NCBI GenBank assembly: GCA_934446675.1
Contig: CAKSEL010000005.1
Span: 77,399-141,398, forward strand
Source of the DNA: an uncultured Eubacteriales bacterium
GTDB lineage: Bacteria > Bacillota > Clostridia > Oscillospirales > CAG-382
DNA: 64,000 nucleotides
Direction of reading: 5' to 3'
The position numbers and the translations under genes are program-made. Positions 26,787 through 35,831 of this stretch are shown here, piece by piece. Under the pieces are notes generated by a model, which did not search any database, was not told the origin of the DNA, and saw only the letters and a program-made list of their open reading frames with translations. The stretch's first letter is position 1. Each line of letters opens with the position of its first letter.

Positions 26787-28613
26787 ATGAAAGAGGTCAA
26801 AACCCCGAAAAAACCGCTGTATTTTTACTACATTATAGCTTTATGCGTTTTAATGGCGATCAATTTCTTAGCGCTTCCGCATATGCTTGAAAGCCGTATA
26901 AAAGAAGTGGATTACGGCACGTTCATGTCCATGACGGAAGACAAGAAAATAGACAAAGTTGAAATTCAGGACAACAGGATCGTATTTACCGCGAAAGACG
27001 ACAAAAACACCGTCTACGAAACCGGCATTATAAACGATCTCGGACTTGTTGACAGACTGCATGAGGCAGGCGCGGAATTTTCAAGCGAGATAGTACAACA
27101 GACCTCGCCGATCGTAAGTTTTCTTGTATCGTGGGTGCTCCCGTTTGCGATTTTCTACGCGCTCGGTCAGTATATGATGAAAAAGATGACCGACAAGGCA
27201 GGCGGTCCCAACTCCATGATGTTCGGCATGGGAAAAAGCAATGCCAAAATATATGTAAGCTCGACGGAGGGCATAAAGTTTTCAGACGTTGCCGGCGAGG
27301 ACGAGGCTAAGGAAAACCTTACCGAAATAGTAAGCTATCTGCACAATCCCGGAAAGTACCGCGAAATAGGCGCGTCAATGCCAAAGGGCATACTTCTCGT
27401 AGGACCTCCCGGCACGGGCAAAACAATGCTTGCAAAGGCTGTCGCAGGAGAATCCAACGTCCCGTTTTTCTCGATCTCGGGTTCGGAATTTGTAGAGATG
27501 TTCGTCGGCATGGGTGCGTCCAAGGTGCGCGACCTGTTCAGACAGGCTAAAGAAAAAGCGCCCTGTATAGTATTTATCGACGAAATAGACGCGATAGGCA
27601 AAAAGCGCGACGGTCAAATAGGCGGAAACGACGAGCGCGAGCAGACTTTAAACCAGCTGCTTACCGAAATGGACGGCTTTGAGGACAACACGGGCGTTAT
27701 AATTCTCGCCGCAACCAACCGTCCCGAATCCCTTGACCCGGCTCTTACACGTCCCGGACGTTTTGACAGGCGCGTTCCGGTTGAACTTCCCGACTTAAAG
27801 GGCAGAGAGGCGATTTTAAGAGTACACGCAAAGAAAATCAAGCTTGAACAGAACGTAGATTTCAACAAGGTCGCGAGAATGGCGTCGGGCGCGTCGGGTG
27901 CGGAGCTTGCAAACATTGTAAACGAGGCTGCTCTGCGTGCTGTCCGTGACGGACGTCCGTATGCAACGGAAGAAGATCTTGAAGAAAGCATAGAAACAGT
28001 TATAGCAGGATACCAGAAGAAAAACGCTATTCTCACCGACAAGGAAAAGATGATAGTCGCATATCACGAAATAGGTCATGCGCTTGTCGCGGCAAGGCAG
28101 TCGCACTCCGCGCCGGTTCAGAAGATAACGATAGTTCCGAGAACCTCCGGTGCGCTCGGATATACAATGCAGGTCGAAGAGGGCGAACACAACCTGATGA
28201 GCAAAGAGGAAATTGAAAACAAGATTGCAACTCTTACCGGCGGACGCGCTGCCGAAGAGGTCGTATTCAATTCCGTAACCACCGGCGCCTCAAACGACAT
28301 CGAACAGGCAACGCGCCTTGCAAGGGCGATGATAACACGTTACGGCATGAGCGCGGATTTTGACATGGTTGCGCTTGAAAACGTAACAAATCAGTATCTC
28401 GGCGGCGACGCCTCGCTCGCCTGCTCTGCGGAAACCCAGACAAAGATCGACGCGGAAGCCGTAAGCATAATCAAAAAGCAGCACGAAAAGGCGGTAGAAA
28501 TTTTAAGAAACGACCGCACAAAGCTTGACGAGCTTGCCAAGTTCCTCTATGAAAAGGAAACCATTACCGGCGAGGAATTTGTGAAGATTCTTGAGCAGGC
28601 CGACAATCAATAA
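26787..28613 (+). CDS. ftsH: ATP-dependent zinc metalloprotease FtsH
   Basis: 608 residues. Two N-terminal membrane segments (about 13-31 and 108-127) flank a small extracytoplasmic domain. The AAA+ domain follows, with Walker A GPPGTGKT (206-213), FIDEIDAIG and the second region of homology RPGRFDRR. The protease domain has HEIGH (427-431; most homologues read HEAGH, but the HExxH zinc site is intact) and the third ligand region GASNDIEQAT. It degrades membrane and regulatory proteins. It lies alone, not in the usual tilS-hpt-ftsH order. Confidence 0.96.
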   Translation: MKEVKTPKKPLYFYYIIALCVLMAINFLALPHMLESRIKEVDYGTFMSMTEDKKIDKVEIQDNRIVFTAKDDKNTVYETGIINDLGLVDRLHEAGAEFSSEIVQQTSPIVSFLVSWVLPFAIFYALGQYMMKKMTDKAGGPNSMMFGMGKSNAKIYVSSTEGIKFSDVAGEDEAKENLTEIVSYLHNPGKYREIGASMPKGILLVGPPGTGKTMLAKAVAGESNVPFFSISGSEFVEMFVGMGASKVRDLFRQAKEKAPCIVFIDEIDAIGKKRDGQIGGNDEREQTLNQLLTEMDGFEDNTGVIILAATNRPESLDPALTRPGRFDRRVPVELPDLKGREAILRVHAKKIKLEQNVDFNKVARMASGASGAELANIVNEAALRAVRDGRPYATEEDLEESIETVIAGYQKKNAILTDKEKMIVAYHEIGHALVAARQSHSAPVQKITIVPRTSGALGYTMQVEEGEHNLMSKEEIENKIATLTGGRAAEEVVFNSVTTGASNDIEQATRLARAMITRYGMSADFDMVALENVTNQYLGGDASLACSAETQTKIDAEAVSIIKKQHEKAVEILRNDRTKLDELAKFLYEKETITGEEFVKILEQADNQ

Positions 28614-28677
28614 AATAAAACATTCCCCGAAGTCAGACTTTCTTTAAAGGCTCCGGGGAAAACTTTAATATATTATA

Positions 28678-28728
28678 AAAAGACAAACCATGCGCAATTA
28701 AGCACACACGGTCTGTCTTTCTTTTTTA
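28678..28728 (+). terminator. Terminator of ftsH
   Basis: AAAGACAAACC pairs with GGTCTGTCTTT (one mismatch) and is followed by CTTTTTT. A preceding CCCCG/CGGGG hairpin (about 28625-28660) lies between it and the stop codon. Confidence 0.75.
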
Positions 28729-28777
28729 CGCCTTTTCGGGCAAAACTTTTGTATTACACTTCAGAATATGCCGGGCA

Positions 28778-29581
28778 TTATTTTGTAAGGCTGAACCAGA
28801 TTCCGCCGTTTCCGCGGTAATCCTGACCGAACGCAACGGACGGAGTTGAGTCGCCGGCGTTAATCTCCTTTGCAATATATCCGGTAACAGAACCGCCGTC
28901 ATAAATATTGGTATTTATGCTTGCATTTTCGGGCATTACGAGAAGCGATATATTATTGTACTTTACAAAATCAGTGGAATAAAAATTAAACTTTCCCTCC
29001 GAGATTGATATTGCCATGTCTTTGCTTACATTCTTAACGCCCACGGTTACTTTCGCAAGTACGTATTCCTTGCCTTCCTCCGGATCATCATTCCAGAAAT
29101 CGTTGGCTTCTTTAAGAATTTTTGCGGCTTCTTCTCCGCGCCATACTTCATTAAGCGTTACGGTTGCATTGTAAGTTACCGTTTCAAAATCATCGTCATA
29201 TGTTTCTAAAACAACGCTCTGAGCAGTTCCGATCGGCGCAGGATTTGTTCTGCTGTATTTGTTATCTCCGGGTTTTGCACCGAGAAAAACAGTCTGCGTA
29301 TCAGCGTCCCACTCTACGTCCTTACCGAACGCGCCTGCCACCGCCCTTACCGGCAGATACGTCGTGCCGTCCATTATAAACGGTACAACTTGGTTTCCGT
29401 TTGCGTCCTTGGGTTCGATATACGAGCCGTCAATGCAGATTTTGATGTCATTGTAAAACAATTCCGCGGTTTTGGAAATCTTATCTCCCGCAGCACCCGT
29501 CGCCATGCCTGCAAGCACAGCCGCACTCAGCATACCGAGCGCAAATCCCTTTGCTTTTTCTTTAATCGTTTTTTCTTTCAC
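28778..29581 (-). CDS. Stalk-domain (copper amine oxidase N-terminal-like) exported protein
   Basis: 267 residues from the GTG at 29581, preceded by AGGAGG; a longer frame to 29650 would overlap the promoter and is rejected. The N-terminus has a signal/anchor segment (FALGMLSAAVLAGMATGAAG). At about residues 55-110 lies the stalk domain, with PFIMDGTTYLPVRAVAGAFG and VEWDADTQTVFL, named after copper amine oxidases but common in Firmicute surface proteins, where it is non-catalytic. The rest resembles an immunoglobulin-like extracellular domain of unknown role. It is divergent from an XRE regulator that may control it. Confidence 0.8.
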   Translation of the reverse strand: MKEKTIKEKAKGFALGMLSAAVLAGMATGAAGDKISKTAELFYNDIKICIDGSYIEPKDANGNQVVPFIMDGTTYLPVRAVAGAFGKDVEWDADTQTVFLGAKPGDNKYSRTNPAPIGTAQSVVLETYDDDFETVTYNATVTLNEVWRGEEAAKILKEANDFWNDDPEEGKEYVLAKVTVGVKNVSKDMAISISEGKFNFYSTDFVKYNNISLLVMPENASINTNIYDGGSVTGYIAKEINAGDSTPSVAFGQDYRGNGGIWFSLTK

Positions 29582-29621
29582 TTCTTTTTCCTCCTGCTGT
29601 TTATTTATCGTTTGCGAGTTT

Positions 29622-29650
29622 ATTTTAGCACAAAAAATCTTAACTGTCAA
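29622..29650 (-). promoter_or_regulatory. Promoter of the stalk-domain gene
   Basis: TTGACA (29645-29650), 17 bases and TAAAAT (29622-29627), about 40 bases before the GTG start. Confidence 0.85.
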
Positions 29651-29668
29651 TAGAAAATAAAACTTTTA

Positions 29669-29750
29669 GTTAACGTTTTAAGACTTTGTATTCTGTTAAT
29701 AATAGCTTTTGGGTGTTAGAATTGAATAAAGGCAGGTGTTAACGTTTTGA
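29669..29750. promoter_or_regulatory. Paired GTTAACGTTTT operator-like repeats
   Basis: GTTAACGTTTTAA (29669-29681) and GTTAACGTTTTGA (29738-29750) are direct repeats in the divergent promoter region. One is about 19 bp upstream of the stalk gene's -35 box; the other overlaps the regulator's ribosome site and TTG start. They are candidate autoregulatory sites for the XRE protein. Confidence 0.45.
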
Positions 29751-30088
29751 ATTATCAATTATTGGGCAAACATATACGCGAGAAAAGAAAAGAGAAAAAA
29801 TACACTCTTGAACAGCTTGCCGAAAAGCTTGACGTTTCCACCACATTTATAGGTCAGATAGAAAGAGCAAAAGGAATACCCTCGCTTGAAACGCTCGTCA
29901 AAATTGCAAACGTTCTGGAAACCTCGGCGGACAGCCTGCTTTTCGGAAATCTTGACGCAAAATCCGGAAACAGCCACTTTATCAAGGAAATAGAGGAGCT
30001 TACCGCGGATTTTTCGGCAAAAGACAAAGAACTGCTTTTAAAAAACATAGAAATAATAAAGGAACTGCGTCAAAGCGGCGGCGCATAA
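29747..30088 (+). CDS. XRE family transcriptional regulator
   Basis: 113 residues starting at TTG with AGGTG upstream. Residues 7-65 form a canonical helix-turn-helix_3 domain (REKRKEKKYTLEQLAEKLDV, then FIGQIERAKGIPSLETLVKI). The remaining ~45 residues are a short helical tail, so it is probably a dimeric repressor of the SinR/phage-repressor type. Target: likely itself and the divergent stalk-domain gene. Confidence 0.87.
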   Translation: MNYQLLGKHIREKRKEKKYTLEQLAEKLDVSTTFIGQIERAKGIPSLETLVKIANVLETSADSLLFGNLDAKSGNSHFIKEIEELTADFSAKDKELLLKNIEIIKELRQSGGA

Positions 30089-30128
30089 AAACTTTTTTCA
30101 AATGTACGAAAAAAATCGCAAAAAGGTA

Positions 30129-30157
30129 TTGACAAAAGCACCGTGAAGTGATATAAT
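30129..30157 (+). promoter_or_regulatory. Promoter of the tRNA pair
   Basis: Full-consensus TTGACA (30129-30134), 17 bases, TATAAT (30152-30157), about 65 bases before tRNA-Thr. Confidence 0.9.
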
Positions 30158-30222
30158 ATCATACGTCGCAGGGCAGAGGGCAAGAAAAACCTTAAAGCTG
30201 CGTGATATAAAACGGCTGAAAT

Positions 30223-30298
30223 GCTGGTGTAGCTCAATTGGCAGAGTAGCTGATTTGTAATCAGCAGGTTGGGGGTTCGATTCCCTTCACCAGCTCCA
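30223..30298 (+). tRNA. tRNA-Thr (anticodon TGT)
   Basis: 76 bases with an encoded CCA. The acceptor stem GCTGGTG/CACCAGC pairs fully, the anticodon loop is TTTGTAA within CTGAT/ATCAG, and the T-arm carries GGTTCGATTCC. Confidence 0.95.
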
Positions 30299-30336
30299 TT
30301 CAAGGCTTTTTTGCTTTGAAAGATACAATAAAATAC

Positions 30337-30421
30337 GGGGGAATTCCCGAGCGGCCAAAGGGGGCAGACTGTAAATCTGTTGTCTCTGACTTCGGTGGTC
30401 CGAATCCACCTTCCCCCACCA
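30337..30421 (+). tRNA. tRNA-Tyr (anticodon GTA)
   Basis: 85 bases with a long variable arm and encoded CCA. The acceptor stem GGGGGAA/TTCCCCC pairs fully and the anticodon loop is CTGTAAA within CAGA/TCTG. A short TTCAAGGC/GCTTTGAA hairpin separates it from tRNA-Thr and may guide processing. Confidence 0.95.
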
Positions 30422-30423
30422 GA

Positions 30424-30450
30424 AAAGCACTTCTGATGAGGTGCTTTTTT
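30424..30450 (+). terminator. Terminator of the tRNA pair
   Basis: AAAGCAC/GTGCTTT stem with a ten-base loop, followed by TTT, two bases after the CCA of tRNA-Tyr. A second weak TCCGC/GCGGA-TTTTTT hairpin lies at about 30590-30612. Confidence 0.85.
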
Positions 30451-30634
30451 CTTGCCGTTTTCCGCAAACAGCTTTGCCGCAAATTATTCACCATGCAAAC
30501 GCAAAATACCATGCGGTGAGCAGAAATATATCCGTTTACATCGAAACAGCGCCTTGCGTACAAATGCAGCATACGTTACAGCCATTACATTTTCCGCTTA
30601 CGGCGGATTTTTTATTATCCAAAAAAGCAAAATG

Positions 30635-30664
30635 CGCAAAAAAACGTCCGCCTTTCGGCGGACA
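30635..30664 (-). terminator. Terminator at the end of the antiporter/acetyltransferase run
   Basis: GTCCGCC-gaaa-GGCGGAC, a perfect 7-bp stem with a GNRA-type loop, followed by GTTTTTTTG on the minus strand. Confidence 0.92.
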
Positions 30665-30682
30665 GGTACTGATATGATTTTT

Positions 30683-31477
30683 TTAACCGTCCGAATTTAA
30701 GATTTCGACAAGCTCTTTATCCCTTACGGTAAGCTCAGTCCACGCAGGATAAAATCCGCACTTGACGGCGTTCTTTACAGAACGGATATTTGACCACGCA
30801 GAGCAGTAAAACGGCACTTTCCAGCGTTCGAGAATCTCTTTTGCAAGGTGTGACGTGACCGAGCACGCAACGTTCTTTCTGCGGTATTCCGGCAGCACAT
30901 CGACGCCTATCTGCCACATATTTTCGCAGTCCGCCGAGCAAGCCGCAAGCCCGACAAGCTTTTCGCCGTCATATGCGCCGACGCCGAGCACGTCAAGCTG
31001 TTTTCTTTCCCTGCATATCGCGTTGCTCCACTCGTCGGTATACAGATCTTCAAACTGCGCGCGTCCGAGAATCTTCAGCTCGTATCCGCAGTCAAAAAGC
31101 AGCATTTTTGTGACGTCCGGCAAAAAGTATTCCGCCATAAAACACACGCTTTTGCCGTAAGGTGAGAATTTTTCTTCGAGCACGTGAAGATTCGGCGTTT
31201 CAAAGCAGTGCGGAAAGCCGTATTTATCAATATATTCTTTGACAAACGTCAGATACTGCTCTTTTGCGCCGGCAACGACGTTATTTCCGTATGAAACAAT
31301 ATTGCAGTCTAACGGCAGAGCATTGTGCGGCGTCGTCAGATATTTTCTCGCATAGGGCGAGGATTCAGATACTGCCGCAACATTCTCGCTTTTGGTAAAA
31401 TCCTCAGGCTCGCAGCCGAGTTCGATTGCCGACTGTTTCATTGCAATATCAAGAATTTCCCTGTTTGTAAAACCCAT
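30683..31477 (-). CDS. GNAT family acetyltransferase
   Basis: 264 residues from the ATG at 31477, placed five bases after GAAGGAG; the frame also offers an ATG at 31492 that overlaps the antiporter stop. The C-terminal half is a GNAT domain (IGVDVLPEYRRKNVACSVTSHLA, then SNIRSVKNAVKCGF). The N-terminal half is not recognised. It is translationally linked to the antiporter gene. Substrate unknown. Confidence 0.75.
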   Translation of the reverse strand: MGFTNREILDIAMKQSAIELGCEPEDFTKSENVAAVSESSPYARKYLTTPHNALPLDCNIVSYGNNVVAGAKEQYLTFVKEYIDKYGFPHCFETPNLHVLEEKFSPYGKSVCFMAEYFLPDVTKMLLFDCGYELKILGRAQFEDLYTDEWSNAICRERKQLDVLGVGAYDGEKLVGLAACSADCENMWQIGVDVLPEYRRKNVACSVTSHLAKEILERWKVPFYCSAWSNIRSVKNAVKCGFYPAWTELTVRDKELVEILNSDG

Positions 31478-31488
31478 ATTTTTCTCCT

Positions 31489-32679
31489 TCATTGCCGCAC
31501 ATCTGACTTTTTAAGAAATTTCTTATATGTAAGATCAATCAGAAACGCGCCGACGGGCGCCGTAATAATTATCGAAAGCACCGCGACGGTAAGCACCTTT
31601 TCGCCGCATTCAAGTCCCATGGCAAGCGGAAGTCCGCCTATTGCTGCCTGTACCGTAGCTTTCGGAGTATATGCAAGCATACAGAAAAGCTTTTCCTTTA
31701 AATCAAGCTTTGTCGCGATAAGGCAGACAAAAACTCCGGTCATTCTGAATATTAAAACGCAGACCAAAAGCAGTGCCGCCGTTATTCCGGCACTTGCGGC
31801 ATAACTTATATTGACGCAGGCTCCGACAAGCACAAAAAGCATTATTTCGGCAGCAGACCAGAGCTTTTCAAACCGCGCCGACATTCTTTCTGCCGTTTCG
31901 GGACGCACTTTCTGAAGTGAAATTCCCATGCACATAACGCCTATCAGCGCGCAGAACAGCAAAGTATTTCCGAAAGCGTCCTCAAACGAAACAAGCGCAA
32001 AGGACATACCCATAAATATTATGATTTTCGCCGTATCGCGAAGATGAATTTTCTTAAAAAGCACGCCGAGTACAAATCCGATGATTATTCCTGCGGCAAT
32101 ACCGGAAAATATCGAAAACGGTATTTTCAGAAAGTCTGCTGCGGCAACTTTTCCTGTCTGCACAAAGCCTGTAAACACCGAGAACATGACTATTACAAAC
32201 ACGTCGTCAACCGACGCGCCGGCAAGAATAAGCTCAGGTATGCCTTTATCCGTTCCGTAGCCCTCGCTGCTTAGTTTTATCATTTTCGGAACGACAACCG
32301 CCGGAGATACCGCCGCGACGACTGAACCCATCACCGCAGCCTCCGCATACGAAACGCCGAGCAAAAGCGGCGCGAAAATAATCATTCCGGCAATTTCAAA
32401 GCAAGCCGGCAAAAAACACATAAGCACCGCCGGTCTGCCGGCTTTTTTTAAGCCCGAAATATCAAGCGAAAGTCCTGCGCGCAGCAGAATTATTATAAGC
32501 GCTATCTTTCTCAGCTGCGCCGATATGTCCAAAATACTGACGTCGATAAGGTCTAAGCAGTACGGTCCGGATATTATACCTGCCGCCAACATTCCTATAA
32601 GCGGCGGAAGTTTGATACGCCTGCATATTTCTCCGAAAAGCAGTCCGGAAAGTAAAATTACCGCGAGTCCCAAAAACAT
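31489..32679 (-). CDS. Cation:proton antiporter (CPA family)
   Basis: 396 residues with 10-12 hydrophobic segments. Features of the Na+/H+ exchanger fold are visible: LPPLIGMLAAGIISGP in segment 2, MGSVVAAVSPAVVVP, and GASVDDVFVIVMFSVF holding the paired Asp residues used for ion binding. There is no C-terminal RCK/TrkA domain, so it is the short form. It probably exchanges Na+ or K+ for H+. AAGGAGG precedes the ATG and a perfect hairpin lies just before that site. Confidence 0.85.
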   Translation of the reverse strand: MFLGLAVILLSGLLFGEICRRIKLPPLIGMLAAGIISGPYCLDLIDVSILDISAQLRKIALIIILLRAGLSLDISGLKKAGRPAVLMCFLPACFEIAGMIIFAPLLLGVSYAEAAVMGSVVAAVSPAVVVPKMIKLSSEGYGTDKGIPELILAGASVDDVFVIVMFSVFTGFVQTGKVAAADFLKIPFSIFSGIAAGIIIGFVLGVLFKKIHLRDTAKIIIFMGMSFALVSFEDAFGNTLLFCALIGVMCMGISLQKVRPETAERMSARFEKLWSAAEIMLFVLVGACVNISYAASAGITAALLLVCVLIFRMTGVFVCLIATKLDLKEKLFCMLAYTPKATVQAAIGGLPLAMGLECGEKVLTVAVLSIIITAPVGAFLIDLTYKKFLKKSDVRQ

Positions 32680-32696
32680 AAAAAGTCCTCCTTAAC

Positions 32697-32719
32697 GCAG
32701 AAAAGCCAACGTTTTCTGC
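32697..32719 (-). promoter_or_regulatory. Hairpin immediately before the antiporter ribosome site
   Basis: GCAGAAAA and TTTTCTGC form a perfect 8-bp stem with a seven-base loop, ending five bases before AAGGAGG. It could modulate translation or stabilise a processed mRNA end. Confidence 0.45.
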
Positions 32720-32782
32720 AAAATAAAATGCAGAAGTCATCAGCTTAGTAAGCGGTTTCGGCATATGTGCCGCGGGAGAACT

Positions 32783-33379
32783 TCATTCCCATTGACTGTA
32801 TTTTACCACACTTTTTATAAAATGCAATAGTTTTTTGAAATATTTTTTATCCGGCGCACCGTTTTTGCGCACGGCATACTTTATATGCGGCATATCGACG
32901 CCTCGGTAATGTTTTACCCACGTATCGCAGGGTTTCATTCCGTTCCGCACAGCAACGCGCTGAGATGCGGTATTGGTGTCCCTTATAATGGAACACACTT
33001 CGTCTGCGCCGAGCTTTTCAAAAGCATATTGCTTACACGCACTTGCTGCCTCCGCGGCATATCCGTTATGCCAGTACGCCCTCTCGAAAAGATAGCCTAT
33101 TTCGAGCACCTGCGTATCTTTCCACGGCTGCATTGTAAGTCCGCACTGCCCGACGAACGTATCGGTATCTTTAAGCAGCACCGCCCAAAGTCCGAAACCC
33201 CATTTTTCATACCTTGCAAGCTGTCTGTCAAGCCATTCGCGCGCCTCCTGTTTATCAAACGCGCCCTCATATGCGTACATTGTTTCATTATCGCAGAGAG
33301 TTCTGCAAAGCGCGTCAAAATCCGGCTCTTCAAGGCGGCGCATATACAGGCGTTTTGTTTCGATTATCGCTTTTTCCAC
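32783..33379 (-). CDS. GNAT acetyltransferase, RimJ/RimL type
   Basis: 198 residues from the GTG at 33379, six bases after the stop of the FAD oxidoreductase and behind AAAGG; the open frame runs further upstream inside that gene and is rejected. The fold starts with IETKRLYMRRLEEPDFDAL and includes IGYLFERAYWHNGYAAEAA for acetyl-CoA binding, then NTASQRVAVRNGM. This is the RimJ/RimL-like group. Operon partner of the FAD oxidoreductase and sugar kinase; substrate unknown. Confidence 0.82.
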   Translation of the reverse strand: MEKAIIETKRLYMRRLEEPDFDALCRTLCDNETMYAYEGAFDKQEAREWLDRQLARYEKWGFGLWAVLLKDTDTFVGQCGLTMQPWKDTQVLEIGYLFERAYWHNGYAAEAASACKQYAFEKLGADEVCSIIRDTNTASQRVAVRNGMKPCDTWVKHYRGVDMPHIKYAVRKNGAPDKKYFKKLLHFIKSVVKYSQWE

Positions 33380-33384
33380 GAAGT

Positions 33385-34647
33385 TCACTGCCTTTCGGGC
33401 ACAATCGCGCCTATTTTGGCAAGACTTTCGCAAAGCATACCGTAATTTACGTCTTTTACGCAAATATTCTGCTTTGCGCTTATTGCCGCGGCACAGCCTG
33501 CCGCCTGTCCTGTCGCCATGCACACAGCCTCCACTCTCACGGCGCTGTTTGCGTATTTATCGGAGGATATGCAGCGTCTGGCACAGATAATATGCTTTGA
33601 ATTTTTGGGCAGCAGCGCGCGGTACGGAACTTTTCCGACGGTATCCTCTTTCAGAAACCTCTGCTCTATTCCCGTATTCACATGAAGATCTATCGGATAA
33701 AAAGCATAGCACACGGAATCCGGATAATTCTTCCCGTCAAGATAATCTTCGGCGCTTATTTCGGTTTCTCCGACGATTCTTGCGCTTTCGCGTATTCCGG
33801 TTTCTTCGGCAATAAAATCAACGGTCAGATTTTCAAGTCCGCGTATGCTTCTGTAAAAGGAATAGATTTTAAGCAGCAGTTCAAGAGAGTTTCTCTCAGC
33901 TTCCGTCTTTCCCTCCGATGTGTCTGCGTTCCGGCACGGAATATGCACGTCGATTTTATGAATTTTAAGATAATTTACAAGTCTTTCGCACGTGAGATAT
34001 TCGGGAAATCCCGCGCCCTCAAACTTTTCGTACATCTGCGCGGTATCAGCCTTTTCAAAATCATATCCCGATATATGGTTCTGCTGTGTTGCAGGCTGCT
34101 GAACCTCGCTTTTCACGGTTTCGTATCCGCACATACTTGCAGCGTTTGCGTCGCCCGTAGCGTCAATTACGGTTTTGGCAAATATTTCGCAAAGTCCCTG
34201 CTTTCTCGTAACCAATATCCGCACGCCATCCTCGTTCTCGTGCAGATAAGACGGCATAGCGTTAAGAATTACGTTAACTCCGCTTTCGCGGCACATCTGC
34301 GATATGACAGCCTCGTATACAAATCTGTTTAGCGTTATCTGTTCGTGCCAGTGTTTTACGGGCTTGTAGGATATTTGCGGAATATGCGCGCCGCCGAGTT
34401 TTTCGCAGCGTTTTACCGCATCCCAGCACGGGCCCGATATTATCTGTTTTCCCCATGCGAAGAAAAGTCCGGGAAAATTTACGCACGCCGCCGTCACCGT
34501 TCCGCCGAGAATACTGTTTTTTTCGATGAGCACAGTCTGTGCGCCCGACTTTGCTGCCGATATTGCCGCGAACACTCCGGCAGTTCCCGCGCCTATTACC
34601 GCGACGTCCGTTACTATCTTCTCTTTTGCGTAATCGAATATATCCAT
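33385..34647 (-). CDS. FAD-dependent oxidoreductase
   Basis: 420 residues. The N-terminal dinucleotide-binding motif VIGAGTAGVFAAISAAKSG is followed by VLIEKNSILGGTVTAA, typical of the FAD_oxidored (PF12831-like) family. The C-terminal end has CMATGQAAGCAAAISA, which contacts FAD. These enzymes occur in gut bacteria near carbohydrate genes and are mostly uncharacterised. It sits between a KDG-kinase-like gene (10 bp gap) and an acetyltransferase, suggesting joint expression. Confidence 0.82.
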   Translation of the reverse strand: MDIFDYAKEKIVTDVAVIGAGTAGVFAAISAAKSGAQTVLIEKNSILGGTVTAACVNFPGLFFAWGKQIISGPCWDAVKRCEKLGGAHIPQISYKPVKHWHEQITLNRFVYEAVISQMCRESGVNVILNAMPSYLHENEDGVRILVTRKQGLCEIFAKTVIDATGDANAASMCGYETVKSEVQQPATQQNHISGYDFEKADTAQMYEKFEGAGFPEYLTCERLVNYLKIHKIDVHIPCRNADTSEGKTEAERNSLELLLKIYSFYRSIRGLENLTVDFIAEETGIRESARIVGETEISAEDYLDGKNYPDSVCYAFYPIDLHVNTGIEQRFLKEDTVGKVPYRALLPKNSKHIICARRCISSDKYANSAVRVEAVCMATGQAAGCAAAISAKQNICVKDVNYGMLCESLAKIGAIVPERQ

Positions 34648-34657
34648 AGTACTTACT

Positions 34658-35680
34658 TTACCTTACCATTTCGTCCTGACGTCCGACAGCCTTATGCGAC
34701 TTGACGACGCTCATTATCTCGTCTATTCCGCTTGCAGCCATATCGCCTATTACGGTATTCTTGACTGCCGACGACGCGTCGCCTATTTCAAGCGCCTGTC
34801 TTATATCGCCCGTCTTTATAAGCCCGTACAGAACGCCTGCAAGATATGCGTCTCCGCTGCCGATACGGTCTATTACCTCTATATCCTTATACGGCTCTTC
34901 CTCGTAAAACTGCCCGTCAAAGTATATCTTTGAGCTGAAATTGTGGCGCATGGGAGATATTACCTCTCTGCGCGTGGTTGCGACAAGCTTACAGCCGTAA
35001 TCGTTTACATAGCCCTTCATTATTTCTTCAAGCGTGCCGGTTCTTTGCAGCATTCTTCTCGAAGTTTCCTCGGACACGAACAGAAAATCAACGTATCCGA
35101 ACACCTTTTCGATGATTTCCCTTGCCTCGTCCTCGCTCCAGAGCGACGCCCTGTAATTTACGTCGAATGAGATCAAAGCCCCTGCGTCGTGAAAGCGTTT
35201 TATTGCCTCAAGCGCAGTTTTTCTCAACTGTTTGTCTATTGCAAGCGTTATGCTGCTTATATGGAAAACCTTTGTCTTTTCGTAAATGTCGGACGGCAGC
35301 TCGTCAAGCGAAAGGCTGCACATTGACGAACGCGCTCTGTCGTATATTACAGACGATTTTCTCGGATATGCTCCGCTTTCGTAATAGTAAAGTCCGAGTC
35401 TTGCCTCGTCCGACGAATCGTAGACTATGTAATCGTCGCTCACGTTGCCGTAGCGTATCTTGTTTCTGACAAAATGTCCTATTTTATTTGCCGGAAGCTT
35501 TGTTATTATCGCGGAACGCACGCCGAGCATTGCGGCTCCCGACACCACGTTAAGCTCGCTGCCTCCGGCTGTTTTCTCGAATATCTCGCTCTGGGAGATC
35601 TTTTCTTTGCTGGGAGGCGAAAGTCTTAACATCACCTCTCCCATTCCGATTATATCAAATTCCGTATTTTGTTTAAACAT
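34658..35680 (-). CDS. PfkB family sugar kinase, 2-dehydro-3-deoxygluconokinase-like
   Basis: 340 residues from the ATG at 35680, behind GAAAGGAG. The ribokinase fold shows the early GGSELNVVSGAAMLG (substrate and first signature) and the late DRIGSGDAYLAGVLYG, which contains the catalytic Asp and anion hole. Similarity is closest to KDG kinases that phosphorylate 2-keto-3-deoxygluconate from uronic acid breakdown. Other PfkB substrates cannot be excluded. First gene of a run extending to the acetyltransferase at 32783 and perhaps to 30683. Confidence 0.82.
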   Translation of the reverse strand: MFKQNTEFDIIGMGEVMLRLSPPSKEKISQSEIFEKTAGGSELNVVSGAAMLGVRSAIITKLPANKIGHFVRNKIRYGNVSDDYIVYDSSDEARLGLYYYESGAYPRKSSVIYDRARSSMCSLSLDELPSDIYEKTKVFHISSITLAIDKQLRKTALEAIKRFHDAGALISFDVNYRASLWSEDEAREIIEKVFGYVDFLFVSEETSRRMLQRTGTLEEIMKGYVNDYGCKLVATTRREVISPMRHNFSSKIYFDGQFYEEEPYKDIEVIDRIGSGDAYLAGVLYGLIKTGDIRQALEIGDASSAVKNTVIGDMAASGIDEIMSVVKSHKAVGRQDEMVR

Positions 35681-35723
35681 ATCATTCGCTCCTTTCGGGA
35701 ACAATAACACAGGATTTTATAAT

Positions 35724-35752
35724 ATTGTAACACTTTACGTACACAATTTCAA
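35724..35752 (-). promoter_or_regulatory. Promoter of the sugar kinase run
   Basis: TTGAAA (35747-35752), 17 bases and TACAAT (35724-35729), about 45 bases before the kinase ATG. Confidence 0.8.
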
Positions 35753-35795
35753 GTATTGCGGCAAAAAAGCACGAATGTTTTGTAATATGTGTCGA

Positions 35796-35824
35796 TTGAC
35801 AAAAGCGTGCCGTAATGGTAGAAT
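35796..35824 (+). promoter_or_regulatory. Promoter of the DUF1275 gene, abutting the coding region
   Basis: TTGACA (35796-35801), 17 bases and TAGAAT (35819-35824). Transcription should begin near 35831, leaving almost no 5' leader before the first in-frame GTG (35832). Confidence 0.8.
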
Positions 35825-35831
35825 TTAAGCG

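Noticed and set aside
30316..30519. Small frames across the tRNA-Tyr gene
   Set aside because: They overlap a clear tRNA and its terminator.
33380..33523. Longer start of the acetyltransferase at 33523
   Set aside because: The extension is a shadow of the FAD oxidoreductase 3' end; the GTG at 33379 lies just after that gene's stop.
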